NCBI GenBank assembly: GCA_900757695.1 | Contig: CAAEOU010000348.1 | Coordinates: 1-9,045, forward strand | Direction of reading: 5' to 3' | Origin: an uncultured Oscillospiraceae bacterium | Lineage (GTDB): Bacteria > Bacillota_A > Clostridia > Oscillospirales > Oscillospiraceae | DNA length: 9,045 bases | Shown: positions 1 through 5,566 of the stretch, piece after piece | Numbering within the stretch: the first letter of the stretch is position 1 | How the letters are laid out: each line of letters opens with the position of its first letter | The notes under the pieces: generated by a model | Databases searched by the model: none | The model's input: the letters and a program-made list of their open reading frames with translations, nothing else | What the model was told of the DNA's origin: nothing | Program-made: the position numbers and the translations under genes

Positions 1-207
1 GAGGCCAACCAGAACTTTTCCAAGGTAGCCCGGCTGGTGGATGAAACCGGTGCAGCGGTGATCCTCAAGAATAACGTCCCCCGGTATGTCCTGATGGACT
101 ATGCACAGTTTGCCTCGGCACAGGAAGGCCGGGAGGATACCGTGGAAGACATCGGCAAGCGGATTTTGTCCCGGCACCGGGCTGCTTTTGAGGAATTGGC
201 AAAATGA
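1..207 (+). CDS. phd: Phd/YefM-type antitoxin (partial, 5' end outside window)
   Basis: The gene enters from the left edge in frame 1 and ends at TGA 205-207, giving 68 visible residues. The segment QNFSKVARLVDE followed by AVILKNNVPRYVLMDY matches the N-terminal DNA-binding core of Phd/YefM antitoxins, where a 'NFSKV-L-DE' helix leads into a 'V-I-KN--P-AVL' strand. The rest, rich in E, D, R and K, fits the toxin-neutralising tail. Members are usually about 75-90 residues, so roughly 10-20 N-terminal residues are missing. In the family the protein binds its own promoter and neutralises the Fic-fold toxin Doc. Here the stop overlaps the doc start by 4 nt (ATGA), the usual antitoxin-first, translationally coupled layout. 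Autoregulation is expected from the family, but the promoter lies outside the window. Confidence 0.82.
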   Translation, partial: EANQNFSKVARLVDETGAAVILKNNVPRYVLMDYAQFASAQEGREDTVEDIGKRILSRHRAAFEELAK

Positions 208-584
208 AGCAATTGTCTGTTTCCGATGTTATGACCCTGCACCGGCTGCTGATTCGGGAAACCGGCGGCACGCCGGGGCTGCGGGATCAGGGGCTGCTGG
301 AATCTGCGGTAAACAGTCCTTATCAGACCTTCGGCGGTATCGACATCTATCCGAGCTTGCCACGGAAAGCTGCCCAGTTGGGCTTTGGACTGATTCAGGA
401 TCATCCATTTCTGGACGGTAACAAGCGTATAGGGATATTGGCGATGCTGACATTACTGGAGTGGAACGGCATTCTGACCGAATTTTCCGATCAGGAGCTT
501 GTGGCAATTGGGCTGGACACTGCCGGCGGCAAGCTGGATGCAGCAGCGTTGGAGCAGGAAATTCTGTCCCATGCGTGCTTCTGA
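204..584 (+). CDS. doc: Doc-family toxin (Fic fold, type II toxin-antitoxin system)
   Basis: The protein is 126 aa, the typical length of Doc toxins. The Fic-type active motif HPFLDGNKR lies at residues 67-75: His67 is the catalytic histidine, Asp71 fits the metal-site position, and Asn73-Lys74-Arg75 follow. The Lys where AMP-transferring Fic enzymes have the second Gly (HxFx[D/E]GNGR) is the Doc hallmark. P1 Doc uses this altered motif to phosphorylate elongation factor EF-Tu and stop translation. Upstream, residues 22-46 (GTPGLRDQGLLESAVNSPYQTF) match the conserved Doc N-terminal region. The ATG overlaps the antitoxin stop. A GAGG ribosome binding site at 190-193 sits 10 nt before it. All catalytic residues are present, so the toxin looks intact. 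Family assignment is firm; EF-Tu as target is by analogy only. Confidence 0.93.
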   Translation: MKQLSVSDVMTLHRLLIRETGGTPGLRDQGLLESAVNSPYQTFGGIDIYPSLPRKAAQLGFGLIQDHPFLDGNKRIGILAMLTLLEWNGILTEFSDQELVAIGLDTAGGKLDAAALEQEILSHACF

Positions 585-643
585 ATTTACCAGTAATACC
601 TCATACTTCTGTTTCATCCGTTTCCGGTTACAGCAGGTTCTTT

Positions 644-1390
644 ATGGCCCTGCTGAAGGAGGACAAGGTCTACCGGATCTATATGGCCGGGGATGACATG
701 TCCCTGCAGGGCTACCGCATCGGCGACGTAGTCGACCGGGATGCCATGAAGGACTTTGCACGGCAGGTGGAGAATGACACGGGGAACCGCATCCAGTACT
801 CCTTCCTCATCGACAGCTACGGCGGCAGCAGACTGGTGGGCCTTGTGATCACCGACCAGAGCCAGCTGCCCCGGAACCCGGAGTGGGACGGCTATCCCAA
901 TGAGAACGACCCGGAGGATGTGGCCCAGTGGACGGAGAAGTATAACGCCTACCGGGAGGCCCTGTTCAACGCCCAGAACCCCTCCAAGGAGCTGCTGACC
1001 GCAGAATCCATGGTCTGCTTCCATGTCATCAACGCATTCCGTGCCTACTGGAACGTCCAGCCCCTGATCTACAGCGATATCGCCGCCGCTACGGCACAGG
1101 ATCACAGCCAGTTCATGGCCTCCAACAACAACTACACCCATGACGATCCCAGCTGGCCCAGTCTGGCGGACAAGCTGTGCCATTATGGCGCCTCTCACAT
1201 TGCCGCCTGCGGCGAGAACATCACCCATTCGGTCTCCAGCGGCATTAACGCCTTTGGCAGCTGGCTTGGCTCAGAGGGGCACCGGGCCGGTATGCTCAGC
1301 TATACCTATGCAGGGGTGGGCGCCGCCTATAATCCGGACAGCGACTACGGCATGTACTGGACCACCCACTTCTATAACACCTACGACTAA
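644..1390 (+). CDS. CAP/SCP-PR1-domain protein, possibly 5'-truncated
   Basis: From ATG 644 this gives 248 aa. The C-terminal half (about residues 119-248) is a CAP (cysteine-rich secretory/antigen 5/PR-1, SCP-like) domain. It has an N-terminal helix with FRAYWNVQPLIYS, then His166 in NNNYTHDD, Glu191 in GENI, Glu211-His213 in SEGHRAGML, and a closing AGVGAAY...YWTTHFY strand. These are the usual His/Glu cavity residues. Residues 1-80 resemble the extra domain often found before bacterial CAP domains (weak call). Bacterial CAP proteins are normally exported, yet no signal peptide is visible from this start. The frame stays open upstream to 461, but that part overlaps doc and does not read like a leader either. 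A weak AGCAGG site (632-637) precedes ATG 644. The gene may have lost its 5' end, or may be a cytoplasmic variant. The reaction is unknown. Confidence 0.72.
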   Translation: MALLKEDKVYRIYMAGDDMSLQGYRIGDVVDRDAMKDFARQVENDTGNRIQYSFLIDSYGGSRLVGLVITDQSQLPRNPEWDGYPNENDPEDVAQWTEKYNAYREALFNAQNPSKELLTAESMVCFHVINAFRAYWNVQPLIYSDIAAATAQDHSQFMASNNNYTHDDPSWPSLADKLCHYGASHIAACGENITHSVSSGINAFGSWLGSEGHRAGMLSYTYAGVGAAYNPDSDYGMYWTTHFYNTYD

Positions 1391-1406
1391 GCCGTAAAAC
1401 CGCAAC

Positions 1407-1437
1407 AAGGGCTGCCTCCAATCGAGGCAGCCCTTTT
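1407..1437 (+). terminator. Rho-independent terminator after the CAP gene
   Basis: A perfect 12-bp stem (1407-1418 paired with 1424-1435) with a 5-nt CAATC loop ends in a TTTT run on the + strand, 16 nt after the CAP stop. It lies between two convergent genes. It could also slow transcription arriving from the opposite strand, although the U-tract on that side is poor. Confidence 0.88.
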
Positions 1438-1454
1438 GGAACCAATATGGAAAT

Positions 1455-3545
1455 TTATGCAGTGACGATGATCCGGCCGGTGTAGACCCTGCCCGGCTCC
1501 GGCACCACCGGGGTGCCGTCAACAAGGACGGTGCCGAGAATCTTGGACGTACCGTCCACCTCCAGCCGGGTCAGATAGTTCTGGCCCTTGGGCTGCCATG
1601 TGGAGCCTTCCAGCTTCACCCACACGCCGTTGTTGACGGTGGGAGCGGGGGTGTTCATGAGGCCGCCCAGATCCGTGGCGTCCCTGCCGATGATGCAGCC
1701 CTGGGTGGGGGTCAGTACTTCCGTTCCGATGGGGATCAGCTTGCCGCCTTCGTCATAATCCGGGGTGAAGTAGAACTTGGGCTCCGGCATGGGGGGCATC
1801 CCCTCCATGGAGGGCATCTCGTCCATGGGCGGCATACCGGCCATATCCGGCCCGCTTTCACCTCCTTCGGGCATGGGAGGCCCGAAGGAGGGCTTTTCCC
1901 ACTTGCCTGCGATCTCATGGCCCGATGCATCCACGGGAATGCCGCCGTACTGGTTGTCGGCGGGCGCCATATAATAGGAATAGTGCTTGTGGGTGGACAC
2001 GGAGGAGGTGATGGCGCCCTGAATGTCGCAGTCCTTGAAGCTCAGAATCAGGTTCTGGCCCCACCAGAGCATGCCCTCGCCGTTGGTCTCCACGGAGATG
2101 GAGTTGTAGAAGTCACCGTGGAGGGCGGTGCCGTTTTTCCCGTTGCAGGCGGTAAAGGTCAGCTGGGGGTCGGAGATCATGTTCTTCACATCGAACTTCC
2201 GGAACAGCTTCTGATCCTTCCGGTTGTAGCCATAGGGATCGTACTTGGGGTCCTTCTCCGGGGCCTTGGTGGTGTCCAGCAGCTCCGTAAAGGCCGGGGT
2301 GCCCATGCCCGGATCGTCACAGGTCATCAGCTGGACGATCACGTGATTCCGGGCGGTGAATTTGCTGTTCTTGACGTCAATGACCGGGGTGCAGGCCTTA
2401 ATCAGGAACGCAGCCCCCTCGGTGTCAAAGCTGGAGTCATGCACCTCGGTGATGCCGCATTCCGGCAGGGCGGCGGAGGAATCGTCCCCGGCTCCGGGCA
2501 CATAGCGGACGTTGTTGGTCTTGTGGTACATGACGCCGTACTTGGCCGTGACCTTGCAGCCGTCATACCAGCCTGCGGAGGCGTGCTCATTGGCCACCAC
2601 GGCGGCATAGGTGAGGCCGTATTTCTTTGTGGCATAGTCATAGACCACTCCGGTGTCCGGCAGGGCCGCCTTCAGGGCCTTGAAGGCCTCGGAAGCTGCG
2701 GCATCTCCGATGGTGCAGCCGTAGAACCGGTTCCGGCAGCCGCCGATGGAATAGGTGGCGTAGCAGCTGGGGTCTTCGGTGCTGTCGGTGGTCACGTCAA
2801 TGACGGAGTCCTTTACCTGCATCTCGATGGCATAGGTGCCGAAGGCCTTGGTGTCGCCGGTGTCGTCCACGGACAGGACGCCCCAGCCGTCAGACAGCAG
2901 GATGTCCTTTTCATAGTTCACATGGCTGTAGCCGTCGCACATGGTGGCACGGGCGTGGCCATCGGGGCTGATGCCCAGCATCCATGGGCAGGAGGACATG
3001 CCCTCTGCGGCCTGTTCGTACTCCGAGCCGTTGGCCCGGATGAAGGAGTTTTTCACGCTGACGGTGAGGCCGTCCTCCGGGTTGGTGCCGCCGGCGAATA
3101 CGCCGTGGCGCACGGCGCCCTTGCCGTCAAATACATAGCCGTCGGCGGTGAGGTGGGTCTTGCCAAAGGCGCCAAGACCTGCGCCGAAGCCCTTAAAGTC
3201 GTTGCCGCCGGAGCCGTCGGCGGTCATGGTCAGGTTGGTTACGGCAAAGTCCGTGTCGTTGACCATCACGCCGTTAAAGTACCGGTTGTCGGAGTCGATG
3301 ACGCCGCCGGTGATGCCGGAGCCGTCAAAGCTGCCCCCGGTGATGGCGGCGGGAACGGACTGGCTTTCCTGTACCTTGCCCCCGTCTACAAACAGGGCGG
3401 TGCGATAATTGCAGCTGCCCTTGGTCATGCCGCCCTGATACAGCCCGGTCTCCGGGGCAATGGGGTCGGTCTCATAGACGGCGGCGCCGGGGGTGCCCTC
3501 GGGGACTTCCTTCCCGCCGAGCAGGTATGTTTTCAGCTTTTCCAT
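1455..3545 (-). CDS. Large beta-helix-like protein with methionine-rich tract, unknown function
   Basis: The protein is 696 aa with ATG at 3545 and a clear AAAGGAG site 9 nt upstream, so the start is well supported. I do not recognise the family. What can be seen is a recurring strand-turn pattern ending in [V/F]-x-[N/D/G]-[S/C]-x-[I/V/F]: residues 164-169 (VKNSFI), 244-249, 274-279, 327-332, 368-373, 391-396 and 503-508. It is accompanied by many Gly, Asp and Asn turns. This is typical of right-handed parallel beta-helix (pectate-lyase-like) folds. After the helix, residues 556-588 form a Pro/Met/Gly/Glu linker with Met at every third position from 568 to 586. A C-terminal beta-rich domain follows (about 590-696) with WVKLEGSTW and an ILGTVLVDGTPV stretch. 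No signal peptide, membrane segment, LPXTG motif or S-layer domain is visible, which is odd for this fold. It has its own promoter and appears monocistronic. Binding, adhesion or carbohydrate roles are speculation. Confidence 0.85.
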   Translation of the reverse strand: MEKLKTYLLGGKEVPEGTPGAAVYETDPIAPETGLYQGGMTKGSCNYRTALFVDGGKVQESQSVPAAITGGSFDGSGITGGVIDSDNRYFNGVMVNDTDFAVTNLTMTADGSGGNDFKGFGAGLGAFGKTHLTADGYVFDGKGAVRHGVFAGGTNPEDGLTVSVKNSFIRANGSEYEQAAEGMSSCPWMLGISPDGHARATMCDGYSHVNYEKDILLSDGWGVLSVDDTGDTKAFGTYAIEMQVKDSVIDVTTDSTEDPSCYATYSIGGCRNRFYGCTIGDAAASEAFKALKAALPDTGVVYDYATKKYGLTYAAVVANEHASAGWYDGCKVTAKYGVMYHKTNNVRYVPGAGDDSSAALPECGITEVHDSSFDTEGAAFLIKACTPVIDVKNSKFTARNHVIVQLMTCDDPGMGTPAFTELLDTTKAPEKDPKYDPYGYNRKDQKLFRKFDVKNMISDPQLTFTACNGKNGTALHGDFYNSISVETNGEGMLWWGQNLILSFKDCDIQGAITSSVSTHKHYSYYMAPADNQYGGIPVDASGHEIAGKWEKPSFGPPMPEGGESGPDMAGMPPMDEMPSMEGMPPMPEPKFYFTPDYDEGGKLIPIGTEVLTPTQGCIIGRDATDLGGLMNTPAPTVNNGVWVKLEGSTWQPKGQNYLTRLEVDGTSKILGTVLVDGTPVVPEPGRVYTGRIIVTA
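1782..1844 (-). repeat. Met-every-third-residue coding tract (seven Mxx units)
   Basis: Codons 568-588 of the beta-helix-like gene encode seven consecutive Met-x-x triplets (Met568, 571, 574, 577, 580, 583, 586). The two other positions are mostly Pro, Gly, Glu, Asp, Ser or Ala. The DNA shows matching imperfect 9-nt periodicity, seen as recurring GGCAT/CCAT blocks on the + strand, which suggests growth by slippage followed by divergence. A period of three residues matches one turn of a polyproline-II helix, placing all seven Met side chains on one face. Confidence 0.8.
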
Positions 3546-3602
3546 GTTGAAAATCTCCTTTCAGGGGCGCAGACTGCCGGAGCGCCCGTACATATATCCT
3601 CC

Positions 3603-3631
3603 ATTATACGGGGATCCCGGGCCTCCGTCAA
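3603..3631 (-). promoter_or_regulatory. Sigma-A-type promoter of the beta-helix-like gene
   Basis: Read on the - strand there is a TTGACG -35 box (3631-3626), a 17-nt spacer and a perfect TATAAT -10 box (3608-3603). The expected start is near 3596, giving a leader of about 50 nt. A 6-bp inverted repeat (3585-3590 with 3607-3612, CCCGTA/TACGGG) straddles the -10 edge and start region and could be an operator, but it is short. The palindrome GGGATCCC (3611-3618) lies in the spacer. Confidence 0.75.
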
Positions 3632-3724
3632 TTCTTTCGAGGTCAAACTACTCAAATGCACCTGCGGAAGCACATTTCAAACACAGCGCTCTCAATATTT
3701 TATACTTTTTTAAGGTTTGGGAGA

Positions 3725-3753
3725 TTGCCAAAAAGGGACGGTTGTGGTATGCT
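3725..3753 (+). promoter_or_regulatory. Extended -10 promoter of the PAP2 gene
   Basis: There is a TTGCCA -35 box (3725-3730), a 17-nt spacer and TATGCT (3748-3753), preceded by TGG at 3745-3747, which is the TGn extended -10 element. The predicted start is near 3760, about 50 nt before the chosen ATG. This places transcription start inside the longer open frame and so argues against its ATG at 3656. Confidence 0.68.
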
Positions 3754-3768
3754 TACACATGCAATTCC

Positions 3769-3785
3769 GGCGGCCCAGGGCCGCC
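3769..3785 (+). promoter_or_regulatory. Short GC hairpin in the 5' leader of the PAP2 gene
   Basis: A perfect 7-bp stem GGCGGCC/GGCCGCC with a 3-nt CAG loop begins about 9 nt after the predicted transcription start and ends 11 nt before the ribosome binding site. No U-run follows, so it is not a terminator. A 5'-end stabilising role or no role is equally possible. Confidence 0.4.
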
Positions 3786-3811
3786 AAGAGACATTACGGA
3801 GATTCCCAGCT

Positions 3812-4492
3812 ATGGAACAAACTGAAATGGTGGACTACCGGCAGCTGAGCCTGAAGACCCTCAATGAGCCCCGGTACAGTCACGTAAAGCTGCTTTTATT
3901 CTGGCCGTCCTTCGGCATTGTGTTTTACATATTGGAGCGGGTGTGGATCCGGGACGGCTATCATATCATGTCCTGCCCCTTGGACGCCCACATTCCCTTC
4001 TGCGAGTGGTTCGTGATCCCATACTTTTTCTGGTTTATCTTTATCATCGGCATGCACATCTATACCCTTTTGTACGATGTGCCCACCTTCCAGAAGTTCA
4101 TCCGCTATATCGCCATTACCTACTGGGCCTCGGTGGCGGTGTACATCCTGTTTCCCAACTGTCAGGAGTTCCGGCCCGTGGAGTTCACCCGGGACAACTG
4201 GATGGTCCATGTGGTGCAGTTCCTCTACGGCTTTGACACCAACACCAATGTGTGCCCCTCTCTCCATGTGGTTGGCTCCATGGCGGTGATGTTCGCCGCA
4301 TGGCACAGCAAAAAGTTTTCCACAAGGGGCTGGAAGATTGCCTTTGGCATCATGGCCTTTGTGATCTCCGTCTCCACGGTGTTCCTGCGGCAGCACTCGG
4401 TGCTGGATCTGCTGGCGGCGGTGCCCATCTGCCTGATTGCGGCGTATATCGTCTACGGCAGGGAGGACAAACGAATCAAAGCTCAGGCATAA
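3812..4492 (+). CDS. PAP2-superfamily integral membrane phosphatase/phosphotransferase
   Basis: The protein is 226 aa from ATG 3812, chosen because a CGGAGA site (3797-3802) precedes it by 9 nt and the promoter lies at 3725-3753. An in-frame ATG at 3656 would sit upstream of that promoter. Several hydrophobic helices are visible (about 26-42, 65-88, 98-114, 152-164, 175-192, 200-215). PAP2 motifs are present in variant form: FPNCQEFRP (114-122), CPSLH with His152, and STVFLRQHSVLD with His195 and Asp199. His152 and His195 would be the acid and the nucleophile, and Asp199 would complete the relay. The third motif has Thr189 where classical SRxxxxxHxxxD enzymes have Arg, as in the PAP2_3/inositol-phosphorylceramide-synthase-like branch. 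Family members dephosphorylate or transfer head groups on lipid phosphates at the membrane face. The substrate here is unknown. It appears monocistronic. Confidence 0.85.
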   Translation: MEQTEMVDYRQLSLKTLNEPRYSHVKLLLFWPSFGIVFYILERVWIRDGYHIMSCPLDAHIPFCEWFVIPYFFWFIFIIGMHIYTLLYDVPTFQKFIRYIAITYWASVAVYILFPNCQEFRPVEFTRDNWMVHVVQFLYGFDTNTNVCPSLHVVGSMAVMFAAWHSKKFSTRGWKIAFGIMAFVISVSTVFLRQHSVLDLLAAVPICLIAAYIVYGREDKRIKAQA

Positions 4493-4498
4493 AGCAAG

Positions 4499-4535
4499 GG
4501 AGCGCTGACGTTTGGTCAGCGCTCCAAATTTTTAT
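4499..4535 (+). terminator. Rho-independent terminator after the PAP2 gene
   Basis: A perfect 11-bp stem (4499-4509 with 4515-4525) with a GTTTG loop is followed by AAATTTTTAT, 6 nt after the PAP2 stop. It lies in the short gap between convergent genes and may also serve the FNT channel gene on the opposite strand, where the U-tract is weaker. Confidence 0.88.
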
Positions 4536-4551
4536 CCGGTTCTTATGCTGC

Positions 4552-5220
4552 TTATTCCGCCGCCAGCTTTTTCTGGAGCTTTTCCATCAGGGGGAAGAAC
4601 ACGCCGCCCACGACGTTGCCCAGAGAGATCACGATCAGGTACAGGAGGCTCTTGCCCGGGGCAGAGAACAGCACCCCGGATACGGCCCAGTAGTACATAT
4701 CCGCAATGGAGTGCTCCGTGCCGCAGAGGATGAAGATGGAGACCCCAAGGAAGATGGCCAGATATTTCCCCAGCTCATGGGGATTCTTGGCGTAGCCGTT
4801 GACGGCCAGATAGATGAAAATGTTGCAGATGCAGGCCAGAAGGAAAATCGAGCCGAGACCGGTGGCCATTTTTCCCTCTACCATGGCCTTTGCGGTGACG
4901 TTGATGCCCGCCTCTGTGCCGCAGATGGTGGTGAGATTCTCCACCAGCGCAAGGAAGCAGGTGCCCACCAGATTGCCCAGCCAGATCACCAGCAGGGTGA
5001 TGAGGTAGTCGGGCTTGTTGTCAAAGAGATAGCAGGCTTTGCCGGTAAACAGGTTATAGCCTCTGGTGCAGATGGCAAACAGACCGATGGAGAACAGCAG
5101 CGCCCCCACGATGTTGGCCCCCACAAACAGGTCCTTCACCCGCAGGAATACCGTGCCGCCCAGACCGATGCAGATGCCCGCCAGAATGGCATAGACAAAG
5201 GTAGCAAGATGTTTTTTCAT
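4552..5220 (-). CDS. Formate/nitrite transporter (FNT) family channel
   Basis: The protein is 222 aa, with ATG at 5220 preceded by an AAGGAAGG site 8 nt upstream. FNT signatures are visible: AGICIGLGG in the first helix (14-22), LFTGK (57-61) in the first re-entrant loop, Gly-Asn at 82-83, CGTEHSIADMYYW (166-178) with the conserved pore Glu169-His170, and SLGNVVGGVFF (199-209). Six transmembrane helices are expected, as in pentameric FocA. It is shorter than the usual 250-280 aa because the N- and C-terminal tails and some loops are trimmed. FNT proteins pass formate, nitrite, hydrosulfide or short-chain acids. Its position downstream of, and on the same strand as, the formate dehydrogenase genes argues for formate (focA-like). 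The 346-bp gap suggests it may have its own promoter, although I could not identify a convincing one. Confidence 0.92.
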   Translation of the reverse strand: MKKHLATFVYAILAGICIGLGGTVFLRVKDLFVGANIVGALLFSIGLFAICTRGYNLFTGKACYLFDNKPDYLITLLVIWLGNLVGTCFLALVENLTTICGTEAGINVTAKAMVEGKMATGLGSIFLLACICNIFIYLAVNGYAKNPHELGKYLAIFLGVSIFILCGTEHSIADMYYWAVSGVLFSAPGKSLLYLIVISLGNVVGGVFFPLMEKLQKKLAAE

Positions 5221-5473
5221 AACGTTAACCTTCCTTCTTATTCAAATTGCAATAAAGCCTCGCAGAGTTTGCCGCCTTTGCGGCAAATAAAATCAAATGC
5301 ATTTTGCGGAGGGGCGCACCTCAGGGTGGCTTCTCTTGCCCCTGCGGGGCAATTCACCTTCTGTACACGACGCAAAATACAATATAGGACACAAGTGTGT
5401 TTGTTGGCCGCCTCAAGCGGACAACGGGCGTCCCCCAAGGGGATTTCCTTCGGGCACGCGCAGTGTCCGGCAA

Positions 5474-5514
5474 GAGACTTTGTCGAAAAACCCAACAGGT
5501 TTTTCGACAGTCTC
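5474..5514. repeat. Bulged perfect palindrome (TGTCGAAAAACC/GGTTTTTCGACA)
   Basis: A 12-bp perfect inner stem (5481-5492 with 5498-5509, CAACA loop) is extended by GAGAC/GTCTC (5474-5478 with 5510-5514) across a 2-nt TT bulge. A conserved-looking 17-bp bulged stem of this kind is typical of mobile palindromic units. It could also stabilise the 3' end of the formate dehydrogenase transcript. Confidence 0.6.
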
Positions 5515-5516
5515 AG

Positions 5517-5548
5517 GAGCTGGGGCATCCAGAGGGATGTCCCAGCTC
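5517..5548 (-). terminator. Strong hairpin downstream of the formate dehydrogenase gene (possible transcript 3' end)
   Basis: This is a 14-bp stem with an AGAG loop on the + strand (5517-5530 with 5535-5548), starting 18 nt after the fdh stop. On the - strand, the direction of fdh transcription, one pair becomes A·C while the + strand reading gives G·U. No U-run follows on the - strand. It may block 3' exonucleases or contribute to Rho-independent release, but it is not a canonical intrinsic terminator. Confidence 0.35.
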
Positions 5549-5566
5549 TGGGTATTACTTCAAAAA

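Larger units (their letters stand above)
5221..5566. repeat. Hairpin-rich intergenic region without a gene
   Basis: This 346-bp gap between the formate dehydrogenase stop and the FNT start holds at least six inverted repeats: 5268-5287 (8-bp stem, CTTT loop), 5336-5352 (7-bp stem), 5403-5425 (4+4 bp with one mismatch), 5431-5443 (5-bp stem), 5474-5514 (12+5 bp with a 2-nt bulge) and 5517-5548 (14-bp stem with one G·U on the + strand). None is followed by a proper U-run. Open frames crossing it continue as shadows of the neighbouring gene. The composition resembles modular dispersed intergenic repeats (REP/MITE-like). An RNA leader or decay-control role for the downstream FNT gene is the other option. 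I found no riboswitch consensus. Confidence 0.5.

Noticed and set aside
614..1228. 204-codon open frame on the - strand inside the CAP gene
   Set aside because: It is Val/Gly/His-rich and antisense to a recognisable CAP domain, with no ribosome binding site.
1917..3713. 598-codon open frame on the + strand, opposite the beta-helix-like gene
   Set aside because: It is Gly/Val/Ala/His-rich with no domain, no ribosome binding site, and runs antisense to a gene that has a promoter, a ribosome binding site and normal composition. It arises from GC-rich codon use on the other strand.
3656..3811. 52-codon N-terminal extension of the PAP2 gene from ATG 3656
   Set aside because: It has no ribosome binding site, basic non-membrane composition, and lies upstream of or across a good promoter; ATG 3812 has a proper site.
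5221..5566. Riboswitch (for example molybdenum-cofactor or similar) in front of the FNT gene
   Set aside because: The stems are separate simple hairpins. I could not recognise any conserved multi-stem junction or an expression platform with a terminator and ribosome-binding-site sequestration.
5221..5566. CRISPR array
   Set aside because: The inverted repeats differ from each other and there are no regularly spaced direct repeats.
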